Assembly: GCF_965638725.1 (NCBI RefSeq)
Contig: NC_134954.1
Coordinates: 1 to 64,000, forward strand
Source of the DNA: Aptenodytes patagonicus
Lineage: Eukaryota > Chordata > Aves > Sphenisciformes > Spheniscidae
Direction: 5' to 3'
Length of the DNA: 64,000 bases
Of the stretch, positions 40,201-51,934 are shown one piece after another. The notes beneath the pieces were generated by a model. That model searched no databases, was not told the origin of the DNA, and saw nothing but the letters and a program-made list of their open reading frames with translations. Every line of letters begins with the position of its first letter. Within the stretch, counting starts at the first letter, position 1. A program made the position numbers and the translations under genes.

Positions 40201-40795
40201 TGTCGTGGTTTAACCTCAGCCAGCAACTAAGTACCACACAGCCACTCGCTCACTCCCCCGCAGTAGGATGGGGGAGAGAATCGGAAGGGTAAAAGTGAGA
40301 AAACTCATGGGTTGAGATAAAGTCAGTTTAATAGGTAAAGCAAAAGCTGCGCACGCAAGCAAAGCAAAACAAGGAATTCATTCACTGCTTCCCATGGGCA
40401 GGCAGGTGTTCAGCCATCCCCAGGAAAGCAGGGCTCCGTCACGCATAACGGTGACTTGGGAAGACAAAACGCCATCACTCCAAACATTCCCCCCTTCCTT
40501 CTTCTTCCCCCAGCTTTATATACTGAGCATGACGTCACATGATATGGAATGTCCCTTTGGCCAGTTTGGGTCAGCTGTCCTGGCTGTGCCCCCTCCCAGC
40601 TTCTTGTGCACCTCCAGCCTTCTCAGTCGGTAGAACATGGAAAGCTGAAAAGTCCTTGACTAGTGTAAACACCACCTAGCAACAACTAAAACAAGTTGGT
40701 GTGTTATCAACATTGTTCTCACCCTAAATCCAAAACACAGCACTGTACCAGCTACTAGGAAGGAAATTAACTCTATCCCTGCCGAAACCAGGACA
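40201..40795 (-). mobile_element. Solo LTR, avian type, copy 1
   Basis: The + strand runs from TGTCGTGGTTTAACCTCAGC to GAAACCAGGACA, flanked by a perfect 5-bp CACAT duplication (40,196-40,200 and 40,796-40,800). The intact target GGTGACACATACAGACCCTG is visible in long module 1 near 15,900. The minus strand has TATATAAAG in front of the GC-rich leader and ATTAAA as a likely polyadenylation signal, so it is oriented minus. No viral genes are present. The same LTR family occurs at 58,389-58,934. Confidence 0.93.
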
Positions 40796-40943
40796 CACAT
40801 ACAGACCCTGCGGTGCACGTTGGCAGCCTGACCTGCTGTGAACTACAAAGAAGGATCCTTCTTCACCCAGAGAGGCAGGCTTTCTCTTGCCTGCAGCGGG
40901 AGGCAGCTGCCGGCCGGATGGCCTTCGATTTCTTCTCCTTTAT

Positions 40944-40980
40944 CTTTCTCTGGCCTCTCCAGCTTCAGCCGTGGCAGCTC
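40944..40980 (-). other. Candidate exon A (37 nt), donor mutated
   Basis: The length and sequence match the other copies, but the minus-strand donor reads ATAAAGG instead of GTAAAGG, so normal splicing at this site is unlikely. Confidence 0.3.
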
Positions 40981-41518
40981 CTGTCCACAGCCAGTAAGTG
41001 CTCCACCTGTCCCTTTTCACCCCTACGCTGCAAGGAGAGCGAGGCCAGGCAGAGACAACCCACACAAGCCTGAGTTGGGTGCAGTCAACGGCATCCCCAG
41101 GGGAAGAACGGACAACCGCGTCCTCAGCGCAGCCTCTGGGAGAGGGAAAGAAGAAACAGCGACCATTACTACCGTAGACCACCCCTGGCCAGACCCCCTC
41201 CTTCTGCAGGGGCTTTTGGAGACACCGCTCTTTCCCCGCACTGCTGCTAACAGCACCCACGTTAAGGGAGAATCAAGCACATTCAAGGGCCAACTTGCGG
41301 CCTTCAGGACAGGGCTCGGGGGTGGCCTGGGGCTAGGGGACTGGCTTCAGGGGAGGTGCTGGAGCTAGAGGCAGCTGCAGAGAGTGAGCAGGGCTGGGGG
41401 AAGCTCAGGAGGAGCTCTGGTGAGTTGGGGAGGCGCCTGGCATCTGCGGGGCTGTCCGCCTCCTTTCCATCTTCCCTTCTATCAGCTCTCGGGTAAGTCC
41501 CTGGGGCTGCCCTGACCC

Positions 41519-42152
41519 TGTTGAAGATTATCATAAGTTTTATTGAATCTTTCTATATTTTGTGTTTGTTAGTGGATAAGCAACTATAAGAACATCTTGA
41601 TTTAAAAAGTTAGCCTCTATGTTAACGTTATGTATGGGTTGCTGTGCTGCTTGTTATCCGAGGCTGTGTTGCTTGAAGTCCCTATTCTCTGGACCATGTT
41701 AGCCTTAGTCCTTATTTTCTGGACCATAACCAGAGCCCCTAGGTTCTACTGTATATAGGATAAGTTATTTGACAACCTGGCAAGGTAGATATCTAGCTGG
41801 CCAACTTGGCAACAAAACTTACTTTTAAGGTATCCTGAAGTGAACTGCCTTCATTATAATATTAAAAGACATACCCACAGGTCAAGACGACCCTTGTCCA
41901 AGTAAAGACCCTTCCCCTGCGCAAGTGTAGTAACAGAAGAGAATGACACGACAGATATTATAATTACATGTAAATCACTGACCAATCATTGTAACCGGGA
42001 GTGTACTACCTTGTAATTCTTGTGTATAAATGTAACGGTGATCTCGGCGTAGGTGTGCTTGATTTGTGGAATACCACCTAGCACCCGGCGCCGCAATAAA
42101 GAATGCCTGCTTTCTAAACCTCCAAATTTTCATCTGCCGACTTACGGTAACA
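41519..42152 (+). mobile_element. Solo LTR, gammaretrovirus-like (ERV1 class)
   Basis: Starts TGTTGAAGATTATC and ends ACGGTAACA, flanked by a 4-bp ACCC duplication (41,515-41,518 and 42,153-42,156). A 4-bp duplication is usual for gamma-type elements. TATAAA lies at 42,025-42,030 and AATAAA at 42,095-42,100, giving a clear promoter-to-signal layout on the + strand. The uninterrupted target (CTGACCCGGCTCGCC) is seen in long module 1 near 16,610. No viral genes are present. Confidence 0.92.
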
Positions 42153-42282
42153 ACCCGGCTCGCCTCCAGCGGACCGGGAGCCTGCCGCAGCAGGCGGTCT
42201 GAAGCTTCCCGTCCCGCCACCCTCGGGCAGCCAGCGGGCAGGAGGCACCCCCGCACCCGCTGAAGGGGCTCACTCACCTCAC

Positions 42283-42303
42283 CGGTGGCCGGCGCGCCGC
42301 CAT
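42283..42303 (-). other. Candidate first coding exon
   Basis: On the minus strand GCGCATGCGC lies before GATGCCCGTGAGCAGC, then ATG GCG GCG CGC CGG CCA CCG and the overlapping donors GTGAGGTGAGTG. Same design as 16,754, with two amino-acid changes. Confidence 0.38.
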
Positions 42304-42359
42304 GCTGCTCACGGGCATCGCGCATGCGCGGGACGCCGATGGCGCGCCGGAGGTGCCAG

Positions 42360-42830
42360 AGCCGGCGCGCGATCGCCGAGCTGTAGTACCGCGCATCGGC
42401 CACGAGGCGGCAGCGGCGGCGGCGCTGCGCACCTGGGCGGTGCCGGCGCTGCAGTACCGCGCTTCGGCCACCAGGCGGCAGCAGCAGCGAGCACGCGCCG
42501 CGGGGCGGCACCGGCGCTGCAGTTCCGCGCTTTGCCGAGCGCCCGCCGACACCGCGCACGTGGGGCAGCAGCGGCGTTTCCTTAACGGGAGGCAGCAACG
42601 AGCGCGGCGGCACCACCCCGCAGGCACCGCAGCATCTCATCGCCGTTACCGCCGGACGCCAGCGTGTATCACTGGAAGCCCACCGCGCATGCGCAGCTCC
42701 CGAGGGGCAGTACCAACTTCCGGTTGCCGCGCGGCAGCGGCGACCGCAAGCAAAGCGCGTCACTGCGCATGCGCGGCTCCCGAGCCGCCGTACCGGCTTT
42801 CTGTGGCTGGGCGGCAGCGTCACCTCAACT
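42360..42830 (+). repeat. NRF1-like/CTCF-like tandem region, array 3 (about 5 irregular units)
   Basis: Units at about 42,384, 42,451, 42,518, 42,709 and 42,787. The second carries CTGCAGTACC, a spacer and GGCCACCAGGCGGCAG, one of the closest CTCF-consensus matches in the window. GCGCATGCGC follows at about 42,686 and 42,766. The array is short and unexpanded, so it may show the ancestral layout. Confidence 0.65.
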
Positions 42831-42859
42831 GCCGTTTTCTGGGCATTAGCAGGGTGAGG

Positions 42860-44245
42860 AATGACTGACACCTCAGCCCCGTTTACACCGTCCCAAGACG
42901 GTAACGACTTACTGGGGGTACAGGGCTTAAATTTTTCTGACCTTTTCCCACTCGCGGCCCAGGCAGTAATATTCATTGCCTCTGTACCAAAAAGCATCCT
43001 AGTGGCTCAGGCATGTCAGTGCTTTGCATTCGGCTGCTTTAAAAGTCTGGTGGTTGTTTCTGTCCGTGCCCCCCCAACCCATTACCTAGAGAGGAGAAGC
43101 AGCACAGGGAACCTGCAGAACAGGTTTTTTTATCCCCTGGAGTAAGCCCCAGGGATTGCTGTACGGGTCCACACGTGACATAAGGGTTGTGGGAGTGATG
43201 GCAGTGAGTCCACAGATGCTGGGGAGGGATTTAAAAAAAAGAAAAAAGAAAAGGCAACACAGATGACATCCTGAAGGCAGGAGAGAGGCAGCTCTGTTTA
43301 GCAGGAAATGGCATGTCCGAGCAGACCAGATACAAGTGGCTGACCTGCACATGAGCGATACGCTGGTGATCCTCAGGCTTTGTTGGGTTGTTTGCACCTT
43401 TCCTCACCTCTGTGCTGTTAGTACTCTGCTCTCCTAATCCTGCATACACACAAGGCTTCCTGTGCAGGGCTTGTCACTCACATAAGAGACACTGCACAAT
43501 GTTACTTACCACCCTGCCCTCCAGCGTGCAAAGTAATTAGACATGAAGCAGGGAAAGCAAAGAGGCACGTTGGTATGTTAGATGTCCCCAGCAGATGACC
43601 ACAGAGCCCTGGAGGTTCCATCTTTGCTCTGTACAGGAGCGTAGCTCTGCACTCCTTGCCGCTCCTACCAGCAAGTGTCACAGTTGTGCCTGCAACACGC
43701 AATACATGGTAGGCTGGATGGGCTGTTCTGCCACTGTGTCAGGTGAGCAGCTCAGTTCCTTTGGCTGCCTAATTTGCCTCCTTAAAACAATCACTTCAAC
43801 ACTTGGTTTCTTTATTTCAGACCCCTCTAAATATCTTCTGGCCTAGAAGCCATATTCAGCTAGCAACACAGCTGAAATACAGTGCTGGTAGAAATCTAGC
43901 TGTCATCTTGCTTAGATGTCAAAAGGCTTTTGTAACTTGAACCCCTGATTGTTTTGGCATCAAGACTGCAAGGCAAGAAATACGCCTCTGTGAACAAGCA
44001 AGACACCTGCCAAATAGCTGTGCACAGTGATATGTGGCTGCCTGTGACTGACATCTTTTTCTGCTAAAACCAGAGCACGGTTCCCTTGTGAAGAGCCATT
44101 GGCAGTGCAGAACGTACCTCAGCTTTCCCTGCACCAAGTCCCCAGAGAACAACGTCTTAGTTCCGACTGAAGTGTGCCTGTTGTCCCGGCCCCCTGCACT
44201 TGAAAAAGTGGCTGCCTGTAGCAGCAACAGAACTGCTGCTGCCCA
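42860..44245. other. Unique-looking sequence, no gene recognised
   Basis: Ordinary composition, no repeat periodicity. Small frames (up to about 100 codons) overlap on both strands without recognisable domains. This is where the higher-order repeat ends on the right. Confidence 0.55.
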
Positions 44246-44373
44246 AGGAGGGGCGGGCGCGGGCGGCACCACGCCGGCGGGGGGGGCGGGGGGGGGCGGG
44301 CGCGGGCGGCACCACGCCGGCGGGGGGGGCGGGGGGCACCACGCCGGCGGGGGGGGGGGGGGGGGGGGGGGGG
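44246..44373 (+). repeat. G-rich tandem repeat with a 25-base G run
   Basis: A unit of about 50 bp with GGGCGGGCGCGGGCGGCACC and ACGCCGGCGGGG recurs and collapses into an uninterrupted run of about 25 G (44,349-44,373). It can form G-quadruplexes on the + strand. Homopolymer length may be uncertain in the assembly. Confidence 0.85.
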
Positions 44374-45160
44374 CACTCAAATCTAACTGCAAAAAATCAA
44401 TCTGAGAAAGGCTGACGAATCCTCTTCCCTTTCCCAACCATCCCCCAGTCCCAAAACTTTTGAAACCCCTTCTCCTCTCCTGAACTGCCAGGGCAAAAGC
44501 CCCACTCCTTCCTGACAGCTCCTTCCCTGTATTTGCAGCCCCTGAACGCCCTCCACCGGCCGCTCCTCGGGAGCTGCTCTCCTGAGCTGTACCCTACATT
44601 CTGCGGGCATCTCCTATTTTCTGTCTTCCCACAGACTCTGGGCTCTGCTACAGGCCCGCAAGATAAATGAAGTCCTGATGCTTATGATCTATGAGGGACG
44701 TGCTGCAAGCAGCAAAGGTTCTAGGGACAACGTGGTACTCTGAGGGCAATCGGAAAAGGCGATGAGCCATCTCATACCCTGAAAGACACTACGGCTTAGC
44801 TCCCCCCTGCTTTCTCAAGTAACACTAAAACTCCATATACAGATGCATACAAGATGCTCACCCTAAGCCCTGCTAAATAATCTCACCATCAGTCCTATTA
44901 AGATGAATAATACCAGCAGTTTAAATAGCATACAGCAAAACTGATAAAAAGACAAGGTTCCATCTTCAATAAAGTCAGGAATTCCAGGAAAAGGTAATGT
45001 ACCTAGAATAATAAATACTATTAAACCATCTTGCTACCCCTGAATGCTCAATATAAAATTATTGACCCAATAAGAAGAAAGCTGCATACAAGTGTACTTT
45101 CCGCTATATATGCTGCTTAACCTTGGCTGGTCCTGAAGCTCTTACCTCAGATGCTTCTGC
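44374..45160. other. Unique-looking spacer, nothing recognised
   Basis: Sequence between the G-rich run and the second copy of the duplicated block. No repeat or gene that I can support. Confidence 0.5.
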
Positions 45161-46290
45161 CTCTCTAAAAGTCAAAACACATCTGCCCCATATTTTAGCC
45201 AGCTCAAATGCTGCAATTAACTGAAGGAACAGCAAAGCACTGACACCAGAGAAGCCCAGGAGCAGAATGAGCTCCCTGACCCGAGGCGGTGGCTCATATA
45301 CCCCGGGACCCACCCACCACCCTTCCCACAACCCCCTGGGAAAGGGGAGGGACCAACCACCCCCGGAGGCCTAAAGGCGGCCGGAGGAGCAGCAGAGAGT
45401 TTGCTTGTTTGCCTTAAGTTTGCAGTGTGCGAAGTGCTGAATGGAGAAAGTGACCCTTACTGGAAATGACAATACCTGCTCTCTTACTGCAGCTACATCT
45501 ATTACATCAGCAATGTGACCAGGTAGGGAATTAATTTTTCTGGGGGGTAGATAGAATAAGATAGATGTCATACTAAGCTATGTAGGAAATTAGCTCATTA
45601 AATGCAGTAATAGTGTTATTATCAAAAATTACGTGCTTTAGTTGCCTATAAAAAACTCCAAAAGTCTGTGGGGCTACACTTCATTTCTAGCAAGACCATG
45701 CATGCTACCTAACTTCTCCCAGAACTACGTTCTGGATAGGACTGAACGACAAAGCAGAATTAGATCCTGTAAAAATTCCTTCTCAAAAATATTTCTCATT
45801 GCTAAGTGAATTATTTACGGTAAATGACCAATGATTCAGAGTCACCTCGACAGCCTGTCTGACTGACTCCCTTAACAGAACTAGATGAGTCCCAAAGGAC
45901 AGAAAACACAAAAAAACCATGGAAATACAAGAAATTTATCAGAAGCTGTATGAAGCAGCCCAATTAACACCTAAGTAGCTAAAACAAAAATCAATTTGAA
46001 AACACAATAAAATACACATCAGGAGCTGCATCGATAAAAATAGATGAAGACTGTTGCCTTCTCTGAAAAAATCAAGAGAAGATCTGAGCCAACGATAGAC
46101 ATCTTTGGGTACCAGATACCACATAGAAACATACTATAAGACAGAAAACAAACAGTGCTGTGGAGCACAAAGGTGGCTTCGGAAGAGGTTCTGACAGAAC
46201 AAGAGGCATCGTCACAGGGATTAGAGAGGTCCCGAAGGGGCCGGAGAGACCGAAGAAGTCTTGGGGATGCAATGAGCAGAGAAGGAAGTT
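45160..46290. repeat. Duplicated block, copy B, single-copy-like part
   Basis: Direct-orientation counterpart of 2,440-3,530 (see there for anchors). Homology begins near the AAATGCTGCAATTAACTGAAG stretch at about 45,205 and is lost to the left of about 45,160. Confidence 0.88.
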
Positions 46291-48440
46291 GAACAAAGTA
46301 CAGCTGTCCTCAGGGGACTGAATGGAGGTGCACCAAATACGTGAGAGGACAGAAAGACCGACTGGGGTAACAGATGTGGACTCAGGAAGGGTTCTGATGG
46401 GAAAAGAGGGGTGCAGAGTGCCCTCCCGAGCTAGAACAGGGCTCTGGGACGTAGGGGATGTCTCATGAGAGCTCAGCAATGGGAGCAGAGGAGTCCTGAG
46501 GGGGCCTGAGAGACCAAAGAAGCCTCACAGATAACAGCGAGAAACTCTGAAGGGGATTTCAACAAAGTATAGATGTCGTCAGGGTGCTGGGGGCTGAATG
46601 GAGGCATCCTAAATGGCAAAGGATGTGCCATTTAGCAAATGTGCTCTGAAGAGCACAAAAAAAACAACCCCGAAAGGGAGCTACAAGAGTGCTGTGGAGT
46701 ACAAGAAATGACTCAGATGACATTGTTATAGAGAGTAGAAGAATTTGGAGGGGGCAGGGCAAGAAAAGAAGGCTTGGGGACACAGTGAGGGCCTTGGAGT
46801 CTCAGGAGGGCATCCAGGCAAACTACAGATGACCGAGTGAGAGGAACCGAATGGAGACACCCTCAATGGCAGAGAGAAAGATAAAGGAGCGCTGCGTAGC
46901 AAAAAAAGACGGCAGGCTCTGACGGAACAAGAAAGATGGAAAGGGAGATGAAGTGCTACAAGGTGCTGTGGAGAATGAGGAGGGTCTCAGGAGGCATCGT
47001 GACTGTGAGGAGAGAGGTGTTGAGGGGGGCTGACAGACAAAAGAAGGCTTGGGGATGACAAGGAGGATCTCAGGTGATCATCGGAGCAGAGTAGAGATGG
47101 TCTCGGGTGGCTGGGGACTGAATCAGGAATCCTATATAGCATAGGATTGTAAACTGCTACAAGATGGATATGGACCACGAGGAAGGTCTCGGAAGGCATC
47201 CTAGATGGCACAGAGAAGAAAGCATGCTTTTTTTTGGGAATGGAGATCTTAGGAGAGGTGTGGTTGCAACAAAACAAGTCCAAAGGGGGCTTACGGAGCT
47301 AAAAGTGTGCTGTGGGGAACATCCAAGACCTCAGGAGGCATCGTGACAGTAGCAGAGGGGTTCTGAGAGGGACAGGGAAAAGAAGGCTCGAGGACACGAT
47401 GAAAAAGTCCAGAGGGGATTTGAACAGACTACAGATGTCCTCAGGGGACTGGGGACTGAACAGAGTTATCCTAGCTAGCATAGAGGACAACATGAGCGTC
47501 TGGAGATGAAAGATGGCATGAGGAAAGGTTTTCAAGGAGCAAGAAGGGTGCAAAGTGCACCACAGAGCCAAAAGAAGGCTGTGGGGCAGGAGGACGGCCT
47601 CGGGAGGCATGATGATGGGAGAAGGGTGCTGAGAGTGAAAGAGAGGCAGAGGAAGGCTCTGGGACACAACACAAAACTCAAGAAAGTGTCCCCCCAACAA
47701 TGTACAGATGTCCTCAGGGGATGAGCGACTGAATGGAGACATCCTAGATGGCAGTGAATAAGGTAAGAAAGCTCTGGGGCACAGAGAAAGCCTGAGGAAG
47801 GGTTCTGTCTGAATAAGAGAGACACAAAGAGGGCTGCAGAGCTTGAAGGGTGCCGTGGGGCATGAGGACAGTCTCGGGAGGTGTTGTGACAGGAATGAGA
47901 GGGCTCTGGAAGACGGCGGAATGTGGCCATAGAGACAAACAAAGGATTGCTGATGCAATGAGGTATTGGGGAGGGGATTTGAACAGAGTACAGATGTCCT
48001 CAGGAGACCGGGGACCGAATGGAGGCATCCGACATGGCAGAGGGAAGGTAGAGTGCTCTAGGGCAAAATGAAAGCCTGAGGAAGAGTTGTCTCTGAATAA
48101 GAAAGATACAAATCCTGCTGCAGAACTGAAGGATGGCTATGGAACACAAGGACGCTTGCAGGAAGCATTGTGACAGAAATAGAGGGGTGCTGAGGTGGCC
48201 GGAGAGACAGAAGGCGGCTTGAGGGCACAAAGGTACTCGAGAGGGGATTTGAACAGAGTACAGATGTTGCGAGGGAGACGCTGTCCCATTGGAGGCGAGC
48301 GAGATGGAGGAGAGGACAAAAAGACTGCTCTGAGGAAGAGGCGTGACCCGAGGAGATGTTCTGACAAACCGAGAGGGGTATGAATTACGCTCCAGAGATA
48401 AAAGTGTGCTGAGGAGACCCTCTAAAGCCTCAGGATGATC
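46290..48440. repeat. ~265-bp satellite, copy B (about 8 units)
   Basis: Landmarks near 46,301, 46,571, 46,825, 47,092, 47,432, 47,703, 47,991 and 48,261. The first four and the last align with units of copy A. The middle (about 47,150-47,950) holds about two more units than copy A. Confidence 0.8.
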
Positions 48441-48459
48441 CGAAAGAAGAGGGGGAAAA

Positions 48460-51400
48460 AAAAAAGATACAAGGAAAATTTAAAAAGCAACATGGTATGT
48501 GAAAAACAAGAAAATTAAAAAATAGGGATAGACAGCTTGATAAAAGTAGACGTAGAAAGAAAATTTAAAAAGCAAAAGGGTACAAGGCAGAGGAGAAAAC
48601 CATCAGAAAATAGGGCCAGAAAACTAGATAAAAGTAGATATATAAAAAAATTGGGAGAACGAAGGCATTAAAGGAGGAAAAAATTAAAATATAGGGACAG
48701 CAAACTAAATAAACAGATACATAGAAAAAGAATTGAAAAATTGAGAGAGTACCCAGCAGACAAGAATTAAAAAATAGGGACAGGAACTAGATAAAAGCGG
48801 ACGTAGAAAAAAAAATTAAAAAGTGACAACATTAAGGAAATAAAGGAAAAAATTAAAAAACAGGAACAGCAAACTAAATAAAGACATAGAAACAAAATTT
48901 AAGAAGCGACAGGGTACGACACAGACTAGAATGAAATAAAAATAAAGACAGCAAACTGGATAAAAGTAGATGAGGAAAGAAAATTTAAAAGCAACAGGGT
49001 ACAGGACAGACAGGAAACAATTAAAAAACAGGGAGAGACATCTTGATAAAAGTAGACATAGAAGGAACATTGTAAAGGCAACAGGATACAGGAAACAGGA
49101 AAAAATTTAAAAAGAGACAGAAAACGAGATAAAAGTACACCTAGAAACAAAATTTCAAAACAAAAATAATTATGAGAGTAAAAAGTTGAAAAATACGGAC
49201 AGTTAACCAGATAAAAGTAGACACAGAAAAAAAATTTGAAAAGCAATCCGGTTCATGACAGACAGGAAGGAATTAAAATAGAAACAGGAGCTGGATAAAA
49301 GTAGACATAGAAAGAACATTTTAAAAGTGACAGGATTAAGGAAATAAAGGAAAAAATTAAAAAATAGGGACAGCGAACTAAGAGACACATAAAGTAAATT
49401 TAAAAACCAACAAGGTACATGACAGACAAGAAAGAATTAAAAAATAGGGATGGGAACTTGATAAAAGTAGACATAGAAAGAAAATTTAAAAAGTGATGGC
49501 ACTAAGGAAAGACAAGAGACAATTAAAAAATAAAAACAGTGAACGGAGTAAAAGCAGACAAAGAAAGGGCATTTTAAAAAAAGGATTAAGAAAATAAAGG
49601 AAAAAAATTGAAAAATAAGGACAACGAGCTAAAACGCAGACATAGAAATAAAATTTAAAAAGCAAAGGTGTAAAGGACAGACGAAAAAAATTAAAGTACA
49701 GTGAACTGGATAAAAGGAGACAGAAAATATTAGAAGGATTAGGAAAATAAAGGAAAAAAATAAAAAAAATAAGGACAGCAAACTAAATAAACAGAAACAT
49801 AGTAAATTTTAAGTGATGGGGATTGAGAGGAAAAGACTAAAAAATAGAGACAGAAAACTGAATAAAAGTAGACGTAAAAAAATTTTAAAGGCCATGGGAT
49901 TAAGAGAGGAAAAAATTAAAAAATAGTAACAGCAAGCTAAATAAGCAGAGACATAGCAAGTACATTTTAAAAGCAACAGGGTACATGACAGACAGGAAAG
50001 GAATAAAATATAGGGATAGGGAGCTTGATAAAAATAGACATAGAAACAAAATTTGAAAATCTAAGGGATTAAGAAAGGAAAGAATTAAAAAATAGGGACA
50101 GCAAGTGAAATAAACAAAGGCATAGATAATTTAAAAAGTGAGGGCACTAAGGAAATGCAAGAAATAAAAAAATAAAGTCAGTGAACTGGATAAAAGCAGA
50201 CATAGAAAATTTAAAAGCAACATGTTAAATGACAGGAAAGAATTAAAAAATAAGGATAGGACCACTTTGATAAAAGTGGTCACAGAAAGAAAAGTTTAAA
50301 AGCAATGAGGTACAGGACAGACAGGAAAAAATTTAAAATAGGGACACCAAAGTAGATAAAAGTAGAGGTAGAAACAAAAATTTAAAAGCCAAGGGATTAA
50401 GGGATGAAAAGCTTCAAAAATAGGGACAGCAAACTAGAATGGAGACGTAGAAAGAAAATTTTTAAAAGGGCGGTACTAAGGAAGGACAAGAAATAATTAA
50501 AAACTGAAGACATCAAATGGGATAAAAGTAGACATAGAACATTTTAAAAGCAATAAGGACTAGGAGAAGTAAAAAAAAATTAAAGAATGGTGTCAACAAA
50601 CTCAATAAACAGAGACATACAAAGTAAATTTTTAAAGTGATGGGCTACATGACAGGCAGGAAACAAATAAAAAGATAGGGATAGGGAGCTTGACAAAAGT
50701 AGGCGTAGAAGGAAAATATAAAAAGGGATGAAGTACAGGACAGACAGGAAAGAACTAAAAATAGAGGCAGCAAACTCGATAAAAGTAGACATAGAAGCAA
50801 CATTTTAAAGGCCAAGGGATTAAGAGAGGAAACAATTAAACAATATTGGTAGCAAATGAAAACGCAGACATAGAAAGAGAATTTTAAAAGTGAGAGCACT
50901 GAGGAAAGACAAGAAATAATGAAGAAATAAAAACAGTGAACAGGATAAAGGTAGAAAGAAAGATTAAGGAAATAAGGAAAAAAATAGCAACGGCGAACTA
51001 AAACAGAAAGAAAATCTAAAAAGCGAGGGCACTAAGAAAAGAAGAAATAATTTTAAAAAGACAGGGAATGGGAAAAAAAGTAGACGTAGAAAGAATATTT
51101 AAAAAGCGTCAGGCAATTGGGAAATAAAGGGAAAAATTAAAAAATAGGGACAGCGAACTAAAACTGTAGAAAGAAAATTTAGCGACGGCACTAGGGAAAG
51201 ACGAGAAATAATTAAAAGAAAAGAGAGCAAATTAAAGACAGTGAACGGGATAAAAGTAGAAAATATAAAAAGCAATGGGGATTAGGGAAATAAATGGAAA
51301 AATTAAAAATAGGAACAGTGAACTAAAACAGATGTAGAAATAAAATTCAAAAAGCGAGAGCAGTAAGGAAAGAAAAGAAATAATTAAAAAATAAAGACAG

Positions 51401-51934
51401 CAAATGGAATAAAAGTAGAAAATTTTAGAAGCAAATAGGATTAAGGAAATAAGGAAAAAAATTAAAAATAGCAATGGTGAACTAAAATGGAGACATAGAA
51501 AGAAAATTTTAAAAAGCGATGGCACTAAGGAAAAACAAAAAAAAAATTAAGAAATGGTGACAGCAAACGAGATAATAGGAGAAAATTTTAAAAGCCGAAG
51601 GATTAAGAGAGGAAAGAAATAAAAAATAGCAACAGTAAAATAAAATGCAGACATAGACAGAAAATTTAAAAACTGAGGGCACTAAGGAAAGACAAGAAAT
51701 AATTAAAAAATAAACAGTCAACAGCATAAAAGTAGGCATAGAAAGAAAATTAGAAAAGCAAGGGGGATCAGGGAAATAAAGAGAAAAATTAAAAAATAGG
51801 GACAGCAAACTAAAACAGAAATGTAGAAAGAAAATTTAAAAAGCGAGGGCACTGAGGAAAGACAAGAAATATTTTAAATAAGACAGTGAAGGGAATTCAA
51901 ATAGCCATAGAAGGAATATTAAAAAAGCGACGAG
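48460..51934. repeat. A-rich ~85-bp satellite, copy B (about 41 units)
   Basis: Same unit as 5,040-7,480 and clearly collinear in places; for example the AAATGCGGTGAACAGGATAA-like stretches near 6,500 and 50,940. It is about 1 kb longer than copy A. It does not grade into GA satellite but stops sharply at about 51,934. Confidence 0.88.

Larger units (their letters stand above)
33305..42303 (-). other. Candidate minus-strand transcription unit 3
   Basis: Candidate path: ATG exon (42,303), exon A (40,980), exon B (40,108), a second exon B (35,466) and the terminal exon with AATAAA at 33,327. Both solo LTRs and the CR1 fall between the exon-like pieces, as expected if those gaps are introns. 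Exon A here has a mutated donor and the first exon B is frameshifted, so this copy is at best a noncoding or alternatively spliced transcript. Confidence 0.28.
39945..42850 (-). repeat. Long GC-rich module 3, with two LTR insertions
   Basis: Candidate exon B (39,989-40,108), exon A (40,944-40,980), ATG exon (42,283-42,303) and a short, irregular tandem-site region (42,360-42,830). It is interrupted by solo LTRs at 40,201-40,795 and 41,519-42,152. After about 42,850 the sequence is unrelated to the other modules; there is no ZNF143-type cluster and no terminal exon. Confidence 0.83.

Noticed and set aside
5040-51934. Telomeric or centromeric satellite
   Set aside because: No TTAGGG runs and no CENP-B-box-like motif seen. 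The A-rich unit is not a known centromere satellite to me, so no such claim is made.
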